DNA of 64,000 nucleotides from Coenobita brevimanus (taxonomy: Eukaryota > Arthropoda > Malacostraca > Decapoda > Coenobitidae). The notes under the pieces were generated by a model. It ran no database searches. It was not told the DNA's origin and worked only from the letters and a program-made list of their open reading frames with translations. Position 1 is the stretch's first letter, and every line of letters starts with the position of its first letter. Positions 47,157 through 60,128 of this stretch are shown piece after piece. The stretch covers positions 10,765,093 through 10,829,092 of the forward strand of contig CM064690.1 in the NCBI GenBank assembly GCA_032717465.1, read 5' to 3'. Both the position numbers and the translations under genes were made by a program.

Positions 47157-48567
47157 ATTGCCAGACGCCTCAATCCCGTTTGGGGTGGCCACAAACAAAT
47201 CGCCTCCAAGTCGCCCTGTCCCCCGCCATTTCACTCCCCTGCTCCCAGCTCACACCTCCTCTCTCATATACCTCTCCACTCCATCCTTCCATCTCATCCT
47301 TGGCCTCCCCCTCCCTCTCCCCCCCTTCACCTCACTCACACACACTCTCCTCGTCAGTCTCTCACTCTCCATCCTCTCCACATGGCCAAACCATCTCAGT
47401 GTGTTTCTCCTAACGCTTCCTATCACATCCACATCCACACCACAACGCTTCTTCGCTTCCTCATTTGTCAGTCTGTCTCTCCATGTGACTCCAGCTGATT
47501 CTCTCAAATAACTCATATCCACTGCACTCTTGACTTCTGTTCCTCTAACAAGGTCCAAGCTTCATGTCCATATGTTAGATTTGGTATCACAATACTGTCA
47601 TGTAGTAGCTTTTTCATTTCCATGCTCACTTCCCTGTTTCTTATCGCTGCTTTCAAGGAATCAGCAACTTTTCTTCCTTGTTGTACCCTTTCAAGCACTT
47701 ATTCCTCCAAACTTCCGTCCTTACTCATCACACTACCCAAGTACTTACTGTAAATTGCACTCACATTTTCCATTTCCTCACCATCCAGCCTCACTGTACA
47801 TTCACTGACTTCACCTCTCTGGAAGACATAACTTTACTCATCCCTACTTTCACCATTAGATCTCGTTTCTTACACACTCTCCCAAACTCATCCACCAAGC
47901 CTTGCAGCTCCCTCGACTTCACTTAACAACACATGTCATCTGCAAACAATAGTATAGGAAATTTCCAAACACAGCCTTCTCTTACTAGGACCGCTCCAAC
48001 ATCCACTGCCCTGCCTTGTGTCTGTTTTATTACCCCATCCATATACAGATTGAACAACCAGGGAGACATGACACATCCATCTTTCAATCCAGCCTTCAAA
48101 TAGAAAAATTCACTCAGTTCACTATCCACACGCACTGCAGCCTTAGCACCTCATACATACTCTTCACGGCCTTCAACAACATCCTAGCTACTCCATATGT
48201 TCTTAATGCTTTCCACAATCCTTGTCTATCCACCCTGTCTTATGCTTTCTCCAAATCCATGAATGCCGCATACAATTTCTTTCCCTTCTCTAGGAACTTT
48301 TGCACTAAAAATCTAAGAATGAATATCTGAGCTACACAACCTCTTCCCTTCTTGAAACCTCCCTGTTCTTCTCCAACTAATTCCTCTCTTATTTCCCTAA
48401 CTCTGTCAATAGGTATCCTATCATATACTTTTTCCATTACACTAAGAAGACAAATGACCGTATGTTTACCACACACTTCTTTTTCCTCTTTTACTTTGTA
48501 CTGGGGAATAATTATACCTGACTTCCAATCCTCTGGGACTCTACCATCCTCCCAGGCCAATCTGCAC
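47157..48567 (-). pseudogene. LINE-B copy, longest but degraded
   Basis: The minus strand begins with MAWEDGRVPEDWKSGIIIP, GKHTVICLLSVMEKVYDR, EEQGGFKKGRGC and AAFMDLEKA (48560-48240), the RT region missing from the 38.2-kb copy. The middle has many stops and frameshifts (pieces at 48135-47923 and 47698-47513). The end is open (47558-47250) with LRWFGHVERM and RGRPRMRWKDGVERYM. The 3' tail is a short (ATAG)n near 47150. The copy is inactive. Confidence 0.88.
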
Positions 48568-48710
48568 TTGGTGGTAGGTGGGGGCGCCCATCATCCACCC
48601 ACTTAGTGTAGTGGTACTGTTTTTAGGGTGGCTCTACATTGCCTGGCAAACCAAATGATTTCCTGTAAACCATAAAAGGATTTACAACGCTGGGTGGTAA
48701 CCTTATAACC
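48568..48710 (+). mobile_element. SINE-C copy 7 (5' part)
   Basis: TGGTGGTAGGTGGGGGCGCC, CCACTTAGTGTAGTGGTACT, GCTCTACATTGCCTGGCAA and GGGTGGTAACCTTATAACC align with the SINE-C 5' half. It begins directly at the 5' boundary of the LINE-B copy. Confidence 0.6.
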
Positions 48711-49074
48711 AACCAACACGTGTTCCCTACGTAACAATAAGTGGGTTGGCGGAGGGTTAGTGCCCCTCCCTGGTAAACAACTAACTAAAAATATGAACAA
48801 GAAGCCTCAACCACGTTCTTGGGAGTTTATTCGAGTCATTTACAACGGAGTGTGTGAAGAATTTTTATTTTTTGCTGTATCAGAGTGAGAACATTACATT
48901 AACTCTCCCCCCCCTCCCCCCAAAGGAAAAGTAAGAAAAAACAGCACAACACTTTCTTGCGTCCTTGGGGAAAAAAGACGGGGGTGCAAAAAGACTGTAT
49001 TCGTACAGTCTCGTTTCGTTTATAAAGAGTCTAACATGCTTGCATGCGTCGCCCTTAGTCACCTAATGGCGGCT
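48711..49074. other. No gene recognised
   Basis: Unclassified sequence, nothing seen. Confidence 0.4.
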
Positions 49075-49280
49075 GTCCATACTGCTTGATCTCTGGCAGC
49101 CTCCCTTTTTAGTCCCTTATCCCTGAGGTCACATTCAGTGACCTCGGCCCAGGTCTTTTTCGATCTGTCTCACTCAACCCTACCCACAATGTTAACACTT
49201 TTCACTTTCTGCACCCAGTTGTCATCCCTCATCCTCTCCACATGCCCAGACCATCTCAGTCTACCACTCATCACAACACA
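49075..49280 (-). mobile_element. 3' end of another LINE family
   Basis: The minus strand encodes MSGRLRWSGHVERMRDDNW, RDRSKKTWAEVTECDLRDKG and QAVWTAAIR, then a stop. The GHVERM block and W-rich end are typical of LINE C-termini, but the sequence is distinct from LINE-B. Confidence 0.75.
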
Positions 49281-51091
49281 GTACCGTATCTTAAGCACAT
49301 ACCATTGACCATGACATTGTTGATAATAATAAATATAATAATCATCATCGAAAATATGACCATTTTCCACCTAAGAATGAAACAAGGATAATAAAATTAT
49401 GCTGTTGTTATTGAAAAGTAGTGTATAGAGAAAAATAAAGTATTTGTTCATATGGTGAATTTAGGAATATCGGGTGTTTGAGTTTTCTATTTTTTTTTTT
49501 CTTTTTTGAGTCTGACTCTCGACATACACCTGATAGTCCGTCCCAGAAGGTATCATACTCCTCACATCACCACTTCGGCACTAATACTCACCACTCATAT
49601 TGAGTCCATGCTGGGCTATCTCACTAAAGACTCGTATGATGGTCGGTATATCTTGTGGAAGAACAATAAAGTCTGCTTAAATGAAACTGAAATAATTAAA
49701 CTGTTCCCTGCCTCAACCTGGTATCAATCTTGAGTCCTGTCGGGCAGCATACCGCCTCTCCAACCACTGTACTTGGTCACTACATTCCCCTGCTTGACCA
49801 CCACTTCCCTACCAATACTTCTTTTCAGTCCAGCTCAGTGGCATCTTCAAACTTAGAGCCTCACTTAAGTATTGTTGCCTGGTTACTGGATAAATAAAAC
49901 TCAGCCCAGAGAACACTCAACTGTTTTAGATCAAAATCAACGAAACCTTTTATCTCATATGACCCTGCATACCATTACTGAATATGTCACATTTATTTTT
50001 TCCCCGATTTCGGGTGCGAATTTATTGTCTTCCCCCATGAAGTTTTAGCCACCACACGGGAGTACTGAAAGTGTCTTTGTAACAATATACAGTCTGATGA
50101 GACTGACGGGCGGCTTACTGAATTAATGACACAGTCTGAAGCAGCCCCGAGGACGCATGTCACTCCAGCTGCGTCTATAATGTGACCACACAGCCAAGAC
50201 CCTCACGGCACCGAGCAGGGACCCCACAAAAACCAACAATCCTGAGCATTTCTTTGATGCACACCAAGACGAACCACACGTGACGCATGGCCGTATCGCA
50301 GTGCTAACGCTTCACCGTAAGTTTGCCTCTTCCTTTGATGTCCTCACTAATAGACAGATGTATGGACACTTGCCATCACTCTTCCATTTTTCTTTCCTTC
50401 ATGGCTACTTTACATTCAGACATGACCAAGGTAGGTTTTTATATTGCTCCTTCCAGGTGACTATATTCTTTTAAGAGATACAGTTGAACCACGGGGGTGA
50501 GATATAACCTTCGTAAATCCCTCACTGATAAGACATTCTCCTAAACTGAACAATATATATGATACAGAAAGAATTATATATAAAGAGACATCGTATTACC
50601 AAAGGGTTAAGCTTGACAGGTTGTCACATTCTCTCCCCATGTCCTCTGCTATGCTCACAGTCCATTTCTTTACTCGCCTTACCAAATGTTCGAGGCGCTA
50701 GAAAGGGACGCCTTCCTGCGGTGGGCCAATAGACCCGGCCGGAAAGCCTGCCAGCATGTACAAACGTCCCTCATTCGCCACTCACCTGAAGGGAAGATGG
50801 TGGATGGGTTGCTGTGGGTTGCTGCATGGTTAGTTTCCCGTGGTCCACTAGGTTCACGTTCACGTAAGCCAAGGGTTGCCACTACTACTATACAGGTCGC
50901 GTTGGCCAGTTTCTCTTGTGCCCCGCCCCCTTGGCTACGCCCACTCACCCGTCGGCCCGAGTAGGAGTTCTGAGCCAGTCTTTGCCGTGCCAATGTTGGG
51001 TAAACATGCCAGGCACTCTCGCTAATCGAAGCAACACAACTTTTACTTAACCCCTTAACTGCAATGATACCTTATCCATTTAACTAGGAAA
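49281..51091. other. No gene recognised
   Basis: No repeat or domain identified. The ORFs 50686-50964 plus and 50679-50993 minus overlap on a GC-richer patch and show no known family. The patch near 50700-50960 is GC-rich relative to its surroundings. Confidence 0.35.
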
Positions 51092-51563
51092 TGTTTTTTT
51101 TTTTTTTTAAATAACAAAACAGAGGAAGGAAAAACATAAAATATCTGTAACAGTTAGACTTGAACAGCAGTAGGTTGAAGTCTGGAGGGAAACAACTCTG
51201 GGGAAGCGAGTTCCAGAGAGATGCAGTTCGGGGAATGAAAGAGTTCTGATAGACAGAAGTTCTGCAGTATGGCTGAGTGACATTCCAGTCAAGAGCACTG
51301 CCAGCTGCCCGTGTAGCACGAGGGAATGCATGGAGAGGTGGCACCAAGGACGCAACTTCGTCCGAGCATTTGCTGTAGAAATATCTGTAAAATAACGCAA
51401 GGGAGGCAACATTCCTTCTTACTTGTAGGGGTGGTAGTTTAGTAGTAATAGCAGAGTTATTAATAATTCTAACAGCTTTGTTCTGAATTTTGTCTACTTG
51501 TTTTAATGCAACCTCTCCACATCCGCTCCACAATGGTAAGCAGTATTCAAGCTGAGAGCGCAC
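51084..51563 (-). pseudogene. C-terminal region of LINE-A copy 2
   Basis: Open frame with LEYCLPLWSGCGEVALKQ, DKIQNKAVRIINNSAI, VRRNVASLALFYRYFY, YCRTSVYQNSFIP and LWNSLPQSCFPP, ending in a Lys run that is the translated polyA tail. Confidence 0.85.
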
Positions 51564-53352
51564 ATGACTTATAAATTATAGCTAACTGCTCGTCAGTGAA
51601 GAAGTTACGGACTCTGTACAATAATCAAAGTTTCTTTGAGGCAGTTTTAGCAAGTGATCTGACATGAGAGGTCCAGCTGAGGGCACTGTTAAGCGAGACG
51701 CCGAGAATTTCAATACTTTTGGAAATGGGAATATTTGTAACATTGAAGGTAATATACGATTCTGGCAATACCTGCCTATTAGTAAATTGTATATATTTTG
51801 TTTTACTAGCATTAAATGAGACAAGGTTGTTTTGTCCCCATTCACTAATCGTGGATAAGTCTTGATTTAAAGAGATGGCTGTACTGAGGTGAGAATTAGA
51901 GAAATTGGACTTTGCAAATGGATGTCTGAGTGTGAATGAACTATGAAGTGTTTTAGTCATCTGCATATGAATGGATGGGATTGTGGGTGTCAGACAAGAG
52001 ATCATTAATATGAACGAGTAACAGGTTTGGTGCCAGAACTGATCCCTGTGGCACGCCGGCGTTAACTGAGTGGAAAGTGGAATATACATCATCTACTTTT
52101 ACTCTTATTTTTCTATTGCTGAGATATGAGGAAATCAAAGGAACAAAAGAGTTTAGTCCATAGCAAGGGAGTTTGGACAACAGGGAACGGTGCCGCACTC
52201 TGTCAAAAGCTTTAGAAATATCCAGGGCTATGGCATGAGTTTCACCATGTAGGTCAACTGATTGATGGATGGTATTAGTTAGGAGATTGAGTATGTCAAT
52301 GGTGGATCTTTCTTGGCGAACACCATATTGTCTATCACTAATTAAGTTGTTGGATTCAAGATGTTTAACTATGTGCTTATTAATTACAGTTTCAAAAACC
52401 TTACCAAGAGAAGATGTGACAGCTATTGGTCTGTAATCAGAGGGGTCAGAGGAACTTCCTTTCTTTGGAATTGGGTGGATATTGGCTTCCTTCCACGAAT
52501 TAGGGAATGAAGAGGTACGTATGCATAGTCTGAATAATTTTGCAAGAACAGAGGCAAGTTCTGGGGAACACTTTTTCAAAACAATTGGCGGGATTCCGTC
52601 TGGGCCTGGAGCTTGGTAGGTAAATTGTCTAGGATGGATTTCACGTACCTTGTCTGTATCTTAAGTGGAACAATGTCGGGAGAGGCAAGTTCTAGTGCTG
52701 GGACATTCTGGCTGGCTTCCTCTAAGGTAGAATTTCTGGCAAATGTACTGGCAAAGATATCTGCTTTCCCCCGCGGGTCATTTGTAATGTTGCCATCTGG
52801 AGATTTTAGTGGGGGAATGGATGATGACTTGTTAAAGTTATTATTAAAAGAACTGAGAGTTGACCAGAAGATTCTATTGTCATTAGGGTTGTTAAGTAGT
52901 TTTGATGCTTGGTTTTGGAGAAAGTTTGATTTAGCAAGATTTATTACTGCTTTTGCATGGTGTCTAGCAATTTTAAATTGAGAGAGTGATTCAGATGTTT
53001 TTGATTTCAAGTAATAGTTTATGCTGAAGACTTTTGGGCTGTTGCTCTGGCACGGTTGCTATCAAACCATTTTGGAGAGTTCGATCTTTTAGTGAATTGT
53101 TGACTTGGTATGAATAAATCCATACCAGCTAGTATTAAATCGCAAATGTGGGACTGGGTAGAATTGACATCACTAGAGAAGAAAGACTCCCATGGAATGT
53201 CAGCAAGATAATTTCTAAATTCATCCCATTTTGCCCTATCAAAGTGCCATCGGGTAGTAAAGGATGTTGGAAAAAAGTACCAAGGAACGTCATCGGCCTG
53301 AAAAGTTTGTAAAGTAACGAAAGGTCCCTCTATGAAAATAAAAAGGTACACA
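51092..53352 (-). mobile_element. LINE-A copy 2 (jockey/CR1-type), 5' truncated
   Basis: The minus strand starts just after the endonuclease (AKWDEFRNYLADIPWESFF) and runs through the RT and C-terminal region to a polyA, seen as the T run at about 51094-51109. Frames 53351-53019, 53010-52576, 52579-51953, 52092-51625 and 51563-51084 follow one another with few breaks. It is better preserved than copy 1 and lacks the piggyBac-like insertion. Confidence 0.88.
51953..52579 (-). pseudogene. RT domain of LINE-A copy 2
   Basis: 208 codons: KKCSPELASVLAKLFRLC, PKKGSSSDPSDYRPIAVTSS, GVRQERSTIDILNLL, IALDISKAFDRVRHRSL (first catalytic Asp), AGVPQGSVLAPNLLLVHIND and HSYADD (catalytic box) at the end. 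The preceding block KSILDNLPT is in a frame that breaks near 52579, so a single indel separates it. The RT would prime LINE cDNA at the target nick. The domain itself looks intact, but the frame breaks around it inactivate the copy. Confidence 0.85.
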
Positions 53353-55420
<2,068 letters not shown>

Positions 55421-55454
55421 TCAAGGCACATTCCATGTATCGTTTAATAATTTT

Positions 55455-55770
55455 CTGCCCCATTAGGAGCGTAAAGTACCATGGCTATCTGATCAGTCTC
55501 ACTTTTCCATGAGTGGCATCATGTGAACAATAAATTTTAACCATCCCTCAGATTTAAACCTTTGTGGGCCCCGTCCGGTTGGAGCGCTTTATTCTACTAG
55601 ACCGTCAGACGTCATCTGGTTATATGGTTGCTCCCAGCGCAATAATTTGTTACAGTAACCGGTTTGGCTTGTCACTCGGTGCACAGTTACTTGAAGGCAT
55701 CACTACATTGAGTAAGTGAATGGTGGGTCGTACCTCCCATCCCCCACCAACTGCATGGTGTAACAGGCGT
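55455..55770 (-). mobile_element. SINE-C copy 8
   Basis: Plus-strand words CCCCATTAGGAGCGTAAAG, CATGAGTGGCATCATGTGA, GGTTATATGGTTGC, TTGGCTTGTCACTCGGTG and CATCACTACATTGAGTAAG follow SINE-C order. Diverged; the tRNA-like region is weak. Confidence 0.65.
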
Positions 55771-56009
55771 AATAAACTGCCAGGAAGTACAAAGCCTACA
55801 GTGGTTCATAGAATACAACCCCAAATCTTATTGGCCTCAAGTGTTGCCATTTCTGAACTCTGCTTCCAGACCACTGACCCTGGCTGGTGCTATCGAAGAT
55901 CTCAGGTTCAGAGGTTAAATCTGGTAACAGTGACATTTCTTATATACGACTCTTGAACAACGCACCGTATTCTCGATGGCTTAGGATCCCATCTAACACC
56001 TCTTCCTCA

Positions 56010-56014
<5 letters not shown>

Positions 56015-56050
<36 letters not shown>
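56015..56050. repeat. (TA)n microsatellite
   Basis: About 18 TA units. Confidence 0.95.
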
Positions 56051-56053
<3 letters not shown>

Positions 56054-56446
56054 AGCCTAGCACTAGGGATTCAAGTGACTGGTATGGCTTGTTTGATTGT
56101 CTGTGTGTTATTCTGTCAGTCTGTCTGTTTGTGCTTGTTAACAAGCTTATAGACAAAAATATTGATAGGATTTTCACCAAGTTTTGGATAATGACTGAGG
56201 ACCATTAAAGTAAAAGGAGATAAAAATGTCGGTAGAGAAAGATCCTGGGACGTAGGTTAAGGGCAAAATCATCTCAGTCAGTTCTGACATGTCTTAGACC
56301 AAACCTGGTAAAGTGGTTGTGAGTCAGGAAAATATATACTGAATCAGGTTTCACAACATTCCTTCATAGATAAAAGTATCAGGGAAAGGTTAATGTTTCG
56401 ACTTTAACTCATAATTTCTGTTCAGTCTGGACCCTACTTGGTAGAA
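56051..56446. repeat. Dispersed TGTCTGTTTGT-associated repeat, interrupted by element 2
   Basis: Carries CAGTCTGTCTGTTTGTGC, TGTTAACAAGC and GGATTTTCACCAAGTTTTGG, words typical of the dispersed repeats at 31.1-31.6 and 4.2-5.0 kb. It appears to continue after element 2 at 62661 to about 62830. Confidence 0.5.
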
Positions 56447-56451
56447 GGGGT

Positions 56452-57480
56452 TGTCACGAATCAATTCGCGACATTTCCCTTTTTGTGAGAAGCCGCGAAC
56501 TATTAGTGGAAAACTCACTGTTTTTCGTTCAGTTAACCGCTCATTCGGACGGAAGCTTTGTCAAATCAGTTTTTCATTGTCATACGTGATCGTCTCTGTG
56601 TGAGACATTAGCGCTTCCGATGAGCGATTGTTTTGGGCGCGTTTCGTTCACTCGACCGTTAGAAAATACGGCTTAGTGCTCCGCCTTTCTTTCCCACGAT
56701 TTGAATTCAGTTTAGTGTTTGCTGTGACGGAGACAGGACCTGTGCAGCAGTGCGAGAGGTCAGCTAGTACCCAAACTCCACTTACAGTTTCTCCAAGCTC
56801 CCACCTTTAGTTCTCCAGCTTTGGGTGATACATAGTATTCATCGACTGGTATTTCCTTTGTGTATTTTGTAGTTTTAAGAGCTTAGTTAAGGTGTTTTTC
56901 CTAGGCGTAAGTATTTAGCTTCTGTGTGAGTGAGCGAGTGCGTCTCATTGATTTGATTTGAAATGTAATGTTAAATTTATTTTTGTAATTAATAAATTTA
57001 ACAGTTCTATTTCTTGAGCTTAATGTAGAGTAAATCTTGTTTCATTTCTCCATAATTGAGCTTATTTTCCATATAGCTCCTAGCTTGCATAAACGTTTTA
57101 CTATTCATAACTGGTACTTAGACCAGTCTTGTATTAACTTAAAATCCGTTGTGCCAGGAGTTAATGCATCAGCAAGAACCTGATGTTATTATTATTAGTA
57201 TTAGTTATTTATTGTCAGGGGTGATGTAACTTTCTCCAGAGGCTAACAGTACAGTAATTCAGCAATTGTGAGTAATTAGTCTCTGCTGTGTACTGTTGAG
57301 AAAGTTTATAAATTCTCGTTTTCAGAGAATCGTGCTAAGCCAACGTAAAGTAATCGTTGCTTGATGTAGCAAGACAACCATTGTCTCTGCTCTTCAATAT
57401 TATTGAATATTATTATCAATTTAAATAATATTTAAGCATTTATATCAAAATTATCGTGATATTATAAAAACACCGTGACA
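56452..57480 (+). repeat. 5' LTR of element 2
   Basis: 1029 bp, TG...CA. AATAAA near 56992 may serve as polyadenylation signal in R. A 60-codon ORF at 56628-56810 recurs identically in the 3' LTR and is probably fortuitous. Confidence 0.95.
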
Positions 57481-57482
57481 AT

Positions 57483-57500
57483 TGGCGACCTCATTCCAGG
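57483..57500 (+). other. Primer-binding site of element 2
   Basis: TGGCGACCTC begins two bases after the LTR and equals the site of element 1. A further CCAGGATAT downstream is also shared. The match to tRNA-Arg is from memory. Confidence 0.75.
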
Positions 57501-57888
57501 ATATTAACTCCTAGCTCTAAAGCTATTCACGAGATAGTGCTCACTCATTCATATTTAGGTATTTATCATTAAAGTTTATAGGCACAAGTTTACTGGTGTT
57601 TACCGTTAATTTAGCAAGTGAATTTTTGCTTTATTAATCGATAGAGTACTTAACTCTAGTTTATTCTTGGTAACGCCACACGATTTTATTCGCTTCTGGG
57701 AAGTCAGCGTACCCATTGTGTTTATTATTGAGTCTTCCCAGTCATTTACATTTTTAATTTATTCTTTGCCAGTTAACTGGATAAGACTGGTCACCACTAG
57801 CTTGTGTCTGTACTCTTTACGTGTGTTTATTAGTATTCGTCGCTAAGCAGTCAGTGCTCAATTTCGGGTTGCTTAATAAATTAGCGCC

Positions 57889-58788
57889 ATGGCTACCGCT
57901 GTATTTGTACAGGAAGCCAAAGATATGGGTCTCACAGACCCAGAGAAAATACAGAGTTACGTTCTCTCACGGTTCAATTACGAGCAAGAACGTGAGAAAG
58001 ATGCTCGTGAAGAGCGTAGGATTCAGCGCGAATACGAGCGAGAACAGCGCGAACACGAGCAGAAACAACGCGAGCTCGAGTTAGAAAAAGAGCGAGAACA
58101 GCGCGAACACGAGCGAGAACAGCGCGAATACGAGCGTGAACAACGAGACAAAGAACGAGAACATGAACTTGAAGTGCTGAAGCTCAAGCGAGATTCCTTG
58201 GCTTCAGACACGTCTGGTGCAGTTGGTCCAAGCTCCACGAGCGTTCTTCCTGCACATGTCCTGGCGACCCCACGCATCAAGCTTCCTTCATACAAGGAAA
58301 GCGAGCGAATCGAGCCGTACATAGCTCGTTTTGAGGACATGGCAGACATGTATCAACTGGATGAGGCAGCTAAGCGGATCCAATTCCTTAGTTTATTTGA
58401 GGGCCCGCCTCGATATTCTCCACAGAATCGTGGAGACAATCTCACATATGAGATGATGAAAGCTGCACTCATTAAGGCGTATGGTCTCACAGTAGACGAC
58501 GCCAAAGTTCAGTTCATGCGAGCTCGTCTCCAAGACAAGGAGACAGCTGTTCAGTTCCTTGATCGTCTCACAGCTTACTTAAATGAGTGGATGGAGAAAG
58601 ATGAAACTCCTTCCACGCGTGAGGGGATAATTGACCTTATGCTGCGTACACAGCTAGAGAGGTCGTGGCCTGCTGAGCTCATAGCACAGCTTAAGATCTG
58701 TCAGGTGAAAGATGCCAGCCAAATGGCAGAGAAGGCTGACGCATTCTTTATTGCATACGGGTATCAAGCTCGTAAGCAAAACACCTAG
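57889..58788 (+). CDS. Gag of element 2, coiled coil plus SCAN-like capsid
   Basis: 299 codons starting at ATG in a good context (GCGCCATGG) after a 408-bp leader. Residues of about 36-100 form a highly charged EREQREHE-type heptad array, probably a long coiled coil. Residues of about 130-295 are capsid-like: IKLPSYKESERIEPYIARFE, ALIKAYGLTVDDAKVQF, then a SCAN-like stretch (AVQFLDRLTAYLNEWM, IIDLMLRTQLERSWPAELIA, ASQMAEKADAF). Gag would assemble the particle in the cytoplasm. The frame ends at TAG (58786-58788), but the downstream ORF is in the same frame with no other stop. No zinc knuckle is seen here or in the readthrough region. All Gag features look intact. Confidence 0.9.
   Translation: MATAVFVQEAKDMGLTDPEKIQSYVLSRFNYEQEREKDAREERRIQREYEREQREHEQKQRELELEKEREQREHEREQREYEREQRDKEREHELEVLKLKRDSLASDTSGAVGPSSTSVLPAHVLATPRIKLPSYKESERIEPYIARFEDMADMYQLDEAAKRIQFLSLFEGPPRYSPQNRGDNLTYEMMKAALIKAYGLTVDDAKVQFMRARLQDKETAVQFLDRLTAYLNEWMEKDETPSTREGIIDLMLRTQLERSWPAELIAQLKICQVKDASQMAEKADAFFIAYGYQARKQNT
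58786..58788 (+). promoter_or_regulatory. UAG between gag and pro, candidate readthrough site
   Basis: The only in-frame stop from 57889 to 60066. Context is AACACC TAG AGC AGA. Either translational readthrough, as in murine leukaemia virus-type gag-pol, or a CAG-to-TAG mutation would explain it. Confidence 0.5.
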
Positions 58789-60066
58789 AGCAGAAAAGAT
58801 ACTGCCAAGTCTGGGAAGCCGTCTCAGACTGAATCCCAGCACCAAGGCCGTTCTCAGAGTAATGGTCAAGGTCCAAAACCGCAGTGGAAGGACCAGGGGC
58901 AAAACACTCAGAAACCTGAGTGGAAGAGGTACAACAAGTACCCTAACCAGCAGCAGTATCAGCCACGCAACCGACCGACGGGACAAAGTTTTTCACCACC
59001 AACTCAAAAGAGGCAGGAAGCGAATGCAGCCTTCATTCCTCAGCAGCAGCCTGGTGGTCACGTCCCTGCCAGTGTGGGTACTTCCCCACAGTTCACTAGT
59101 CCCACAGTGACAGTGAACCCCCCTCCACAGATGGCCAATGTTCCATCTTCCCAATATAACCCTCAAGGCACAATGTTTGCCACATCAATTCAGCAGCCTC
59201 ATGAGTGGCTAGCTGCTTCCTCCACAGGCCCTCCCACAGGTGACAGTACCTTCCTTGTTCAGCCAGGGTTTGTGGGAGGCATTCCTGTGAAGGTCCTGAG
59301 AGATAATGGTTCCTCAGGTTGCTCTGTCAAGCAGAGTCTAGTTCGGCCTGAGCAGTATACAGGTCGACAGATCCATGCAAATCTTATTGATGGATCAGTG
59401 AGATTGTTCCCTGAGGCATGTATCCAGGTGGCATCTCCATTTTATACTGGTATGACACTTGCAGTTGTCATGCCAGAGCCTCTATTTGACTTGATAGTAG
59501 GCAATATTCAAGGAGCCAAGGATAGTTGCTACGATGATGACGCTACTCAGACTTCGGCTGCTGCGGTAACACGAGCCATGACTGAGGCTCCAGACTGTGT
59601 CACCCCAGTGATCATTGAATCGCCGCAAGATCTGATGTGTAGTCAACTTGTTGTGCAAGAACAACATTCTGACCCGACACTTGCTACCGTGCGGAACAAA
59701 CAAAAGGGTCGAGTGATTAAGTATTCACGGGGAGGTCGAGCCAAGTTCCTTCGTAAACAAGGACGGCTCTACCGTGAGTCACGAACACCCGAGGGCGAGG
59801 TTCGACTGCAGTTTGTCGTTCCCGCCAAGTACCGCCCAGCAGTGTTACAACGGGGTCATTGTCCAGCCTCAGGAGGTCACCTGGGCAAAAGGAAGACCCA
59901 GGGCCGTATCCGAGCTGACTTTTTCTGGCCAGGGATGGGACGAGACATAGACAGTTTTGTCCGTTCCTGCAGTGTGTGCCAAAGTATCACCACTGATCAG
60001 GGACATGTCCTTCCTGTGCCGTTCATAACCACACCTGTAATCTCTGAGTCAGTTGAGAGACGGTAG
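58789..60066 (+). CDS. Nucleocapsid-like, protease-like and integrase zinc-finger ORF of element 2
   Basis: Continues the gag frame for 425 codons plus stop. The first 95 residues or so are Gln/Lys/Pro-rich and basic, without Cys, perhaps replacing a nucleocapsid. A protease-like part follows: GGIPVKVLRDNGSSGCSVKQ near 59276-59335, where the usual D-T/S-G is D-N-G, and LFDLIVGNIQGAKD as the LLGND-like end. A linker leads to an HHCC-type zinc-binding domain, GHCPASGGHLGKRKT (two His 7 apart) and FFWPGMGRDID to SCSVC about 30 residues later. The ORF stops at 60066, before any DDE residues. Protease and integrase finger are adjacent with no RT between, as in element 1. As a Gag-Pro fusion it could still be packaged. 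Confidence 0.85.
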   Translation, partial: SRKDTAKSGKPSQTESQHQGRSQSNGQGPKPQWKDQGQNTQKPEWKRYNKYPNQQQYQPRNRPTGQSFSPPTQKRQEANAAFIPQQQPGGHVPASVGTSPQFTSPTVTVNPPPQMANVPSSQYNPQGTMFATSIQQPHEWLAASSTGPPTGDSTFLVQPGFVGGIPVKVLRDNGSSGCSVKQSLVRPEQYTGRQIHANLIDGSVRLFPEACIQVASPFYTGMTLAVVMPEPLFDLIVGNIQGAKDSCYDDDATQTSAAAVTRAMTEAPDCVTPVIIESPQDLMCSQLVVQEQHSDPTLATVRNKQKGRVIKYSRGGRAKFLRKQGRLYRESRTPEGEVRLQFVVPAKYRPAVLQRGHCPASGGHLGKRKTQGRIRADFFWPGMGRDIDSFVRSCSVCQSITTDQGHVLPVPFITTPVISESVERR

Positions 60067-60128
60067 TGGTGAAGTGGGTGCAGTCCTGACGTCTCGCCCA
60101 TTGGCCCCACAGGACACATTATGTCCAG

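Noticed and set aside
50679..50993. Overlapping plus and minus ORFs on a GC-rich patch
   Set aside because: Both explained by GC-rich composition with few stops; no domain or start context.
56628..56810. 60-codon ORF, also at 61803-61985
   Set aside because: Lies within both LTRs of element 2, so its duplication is not independent evidence, and no domain is visible.
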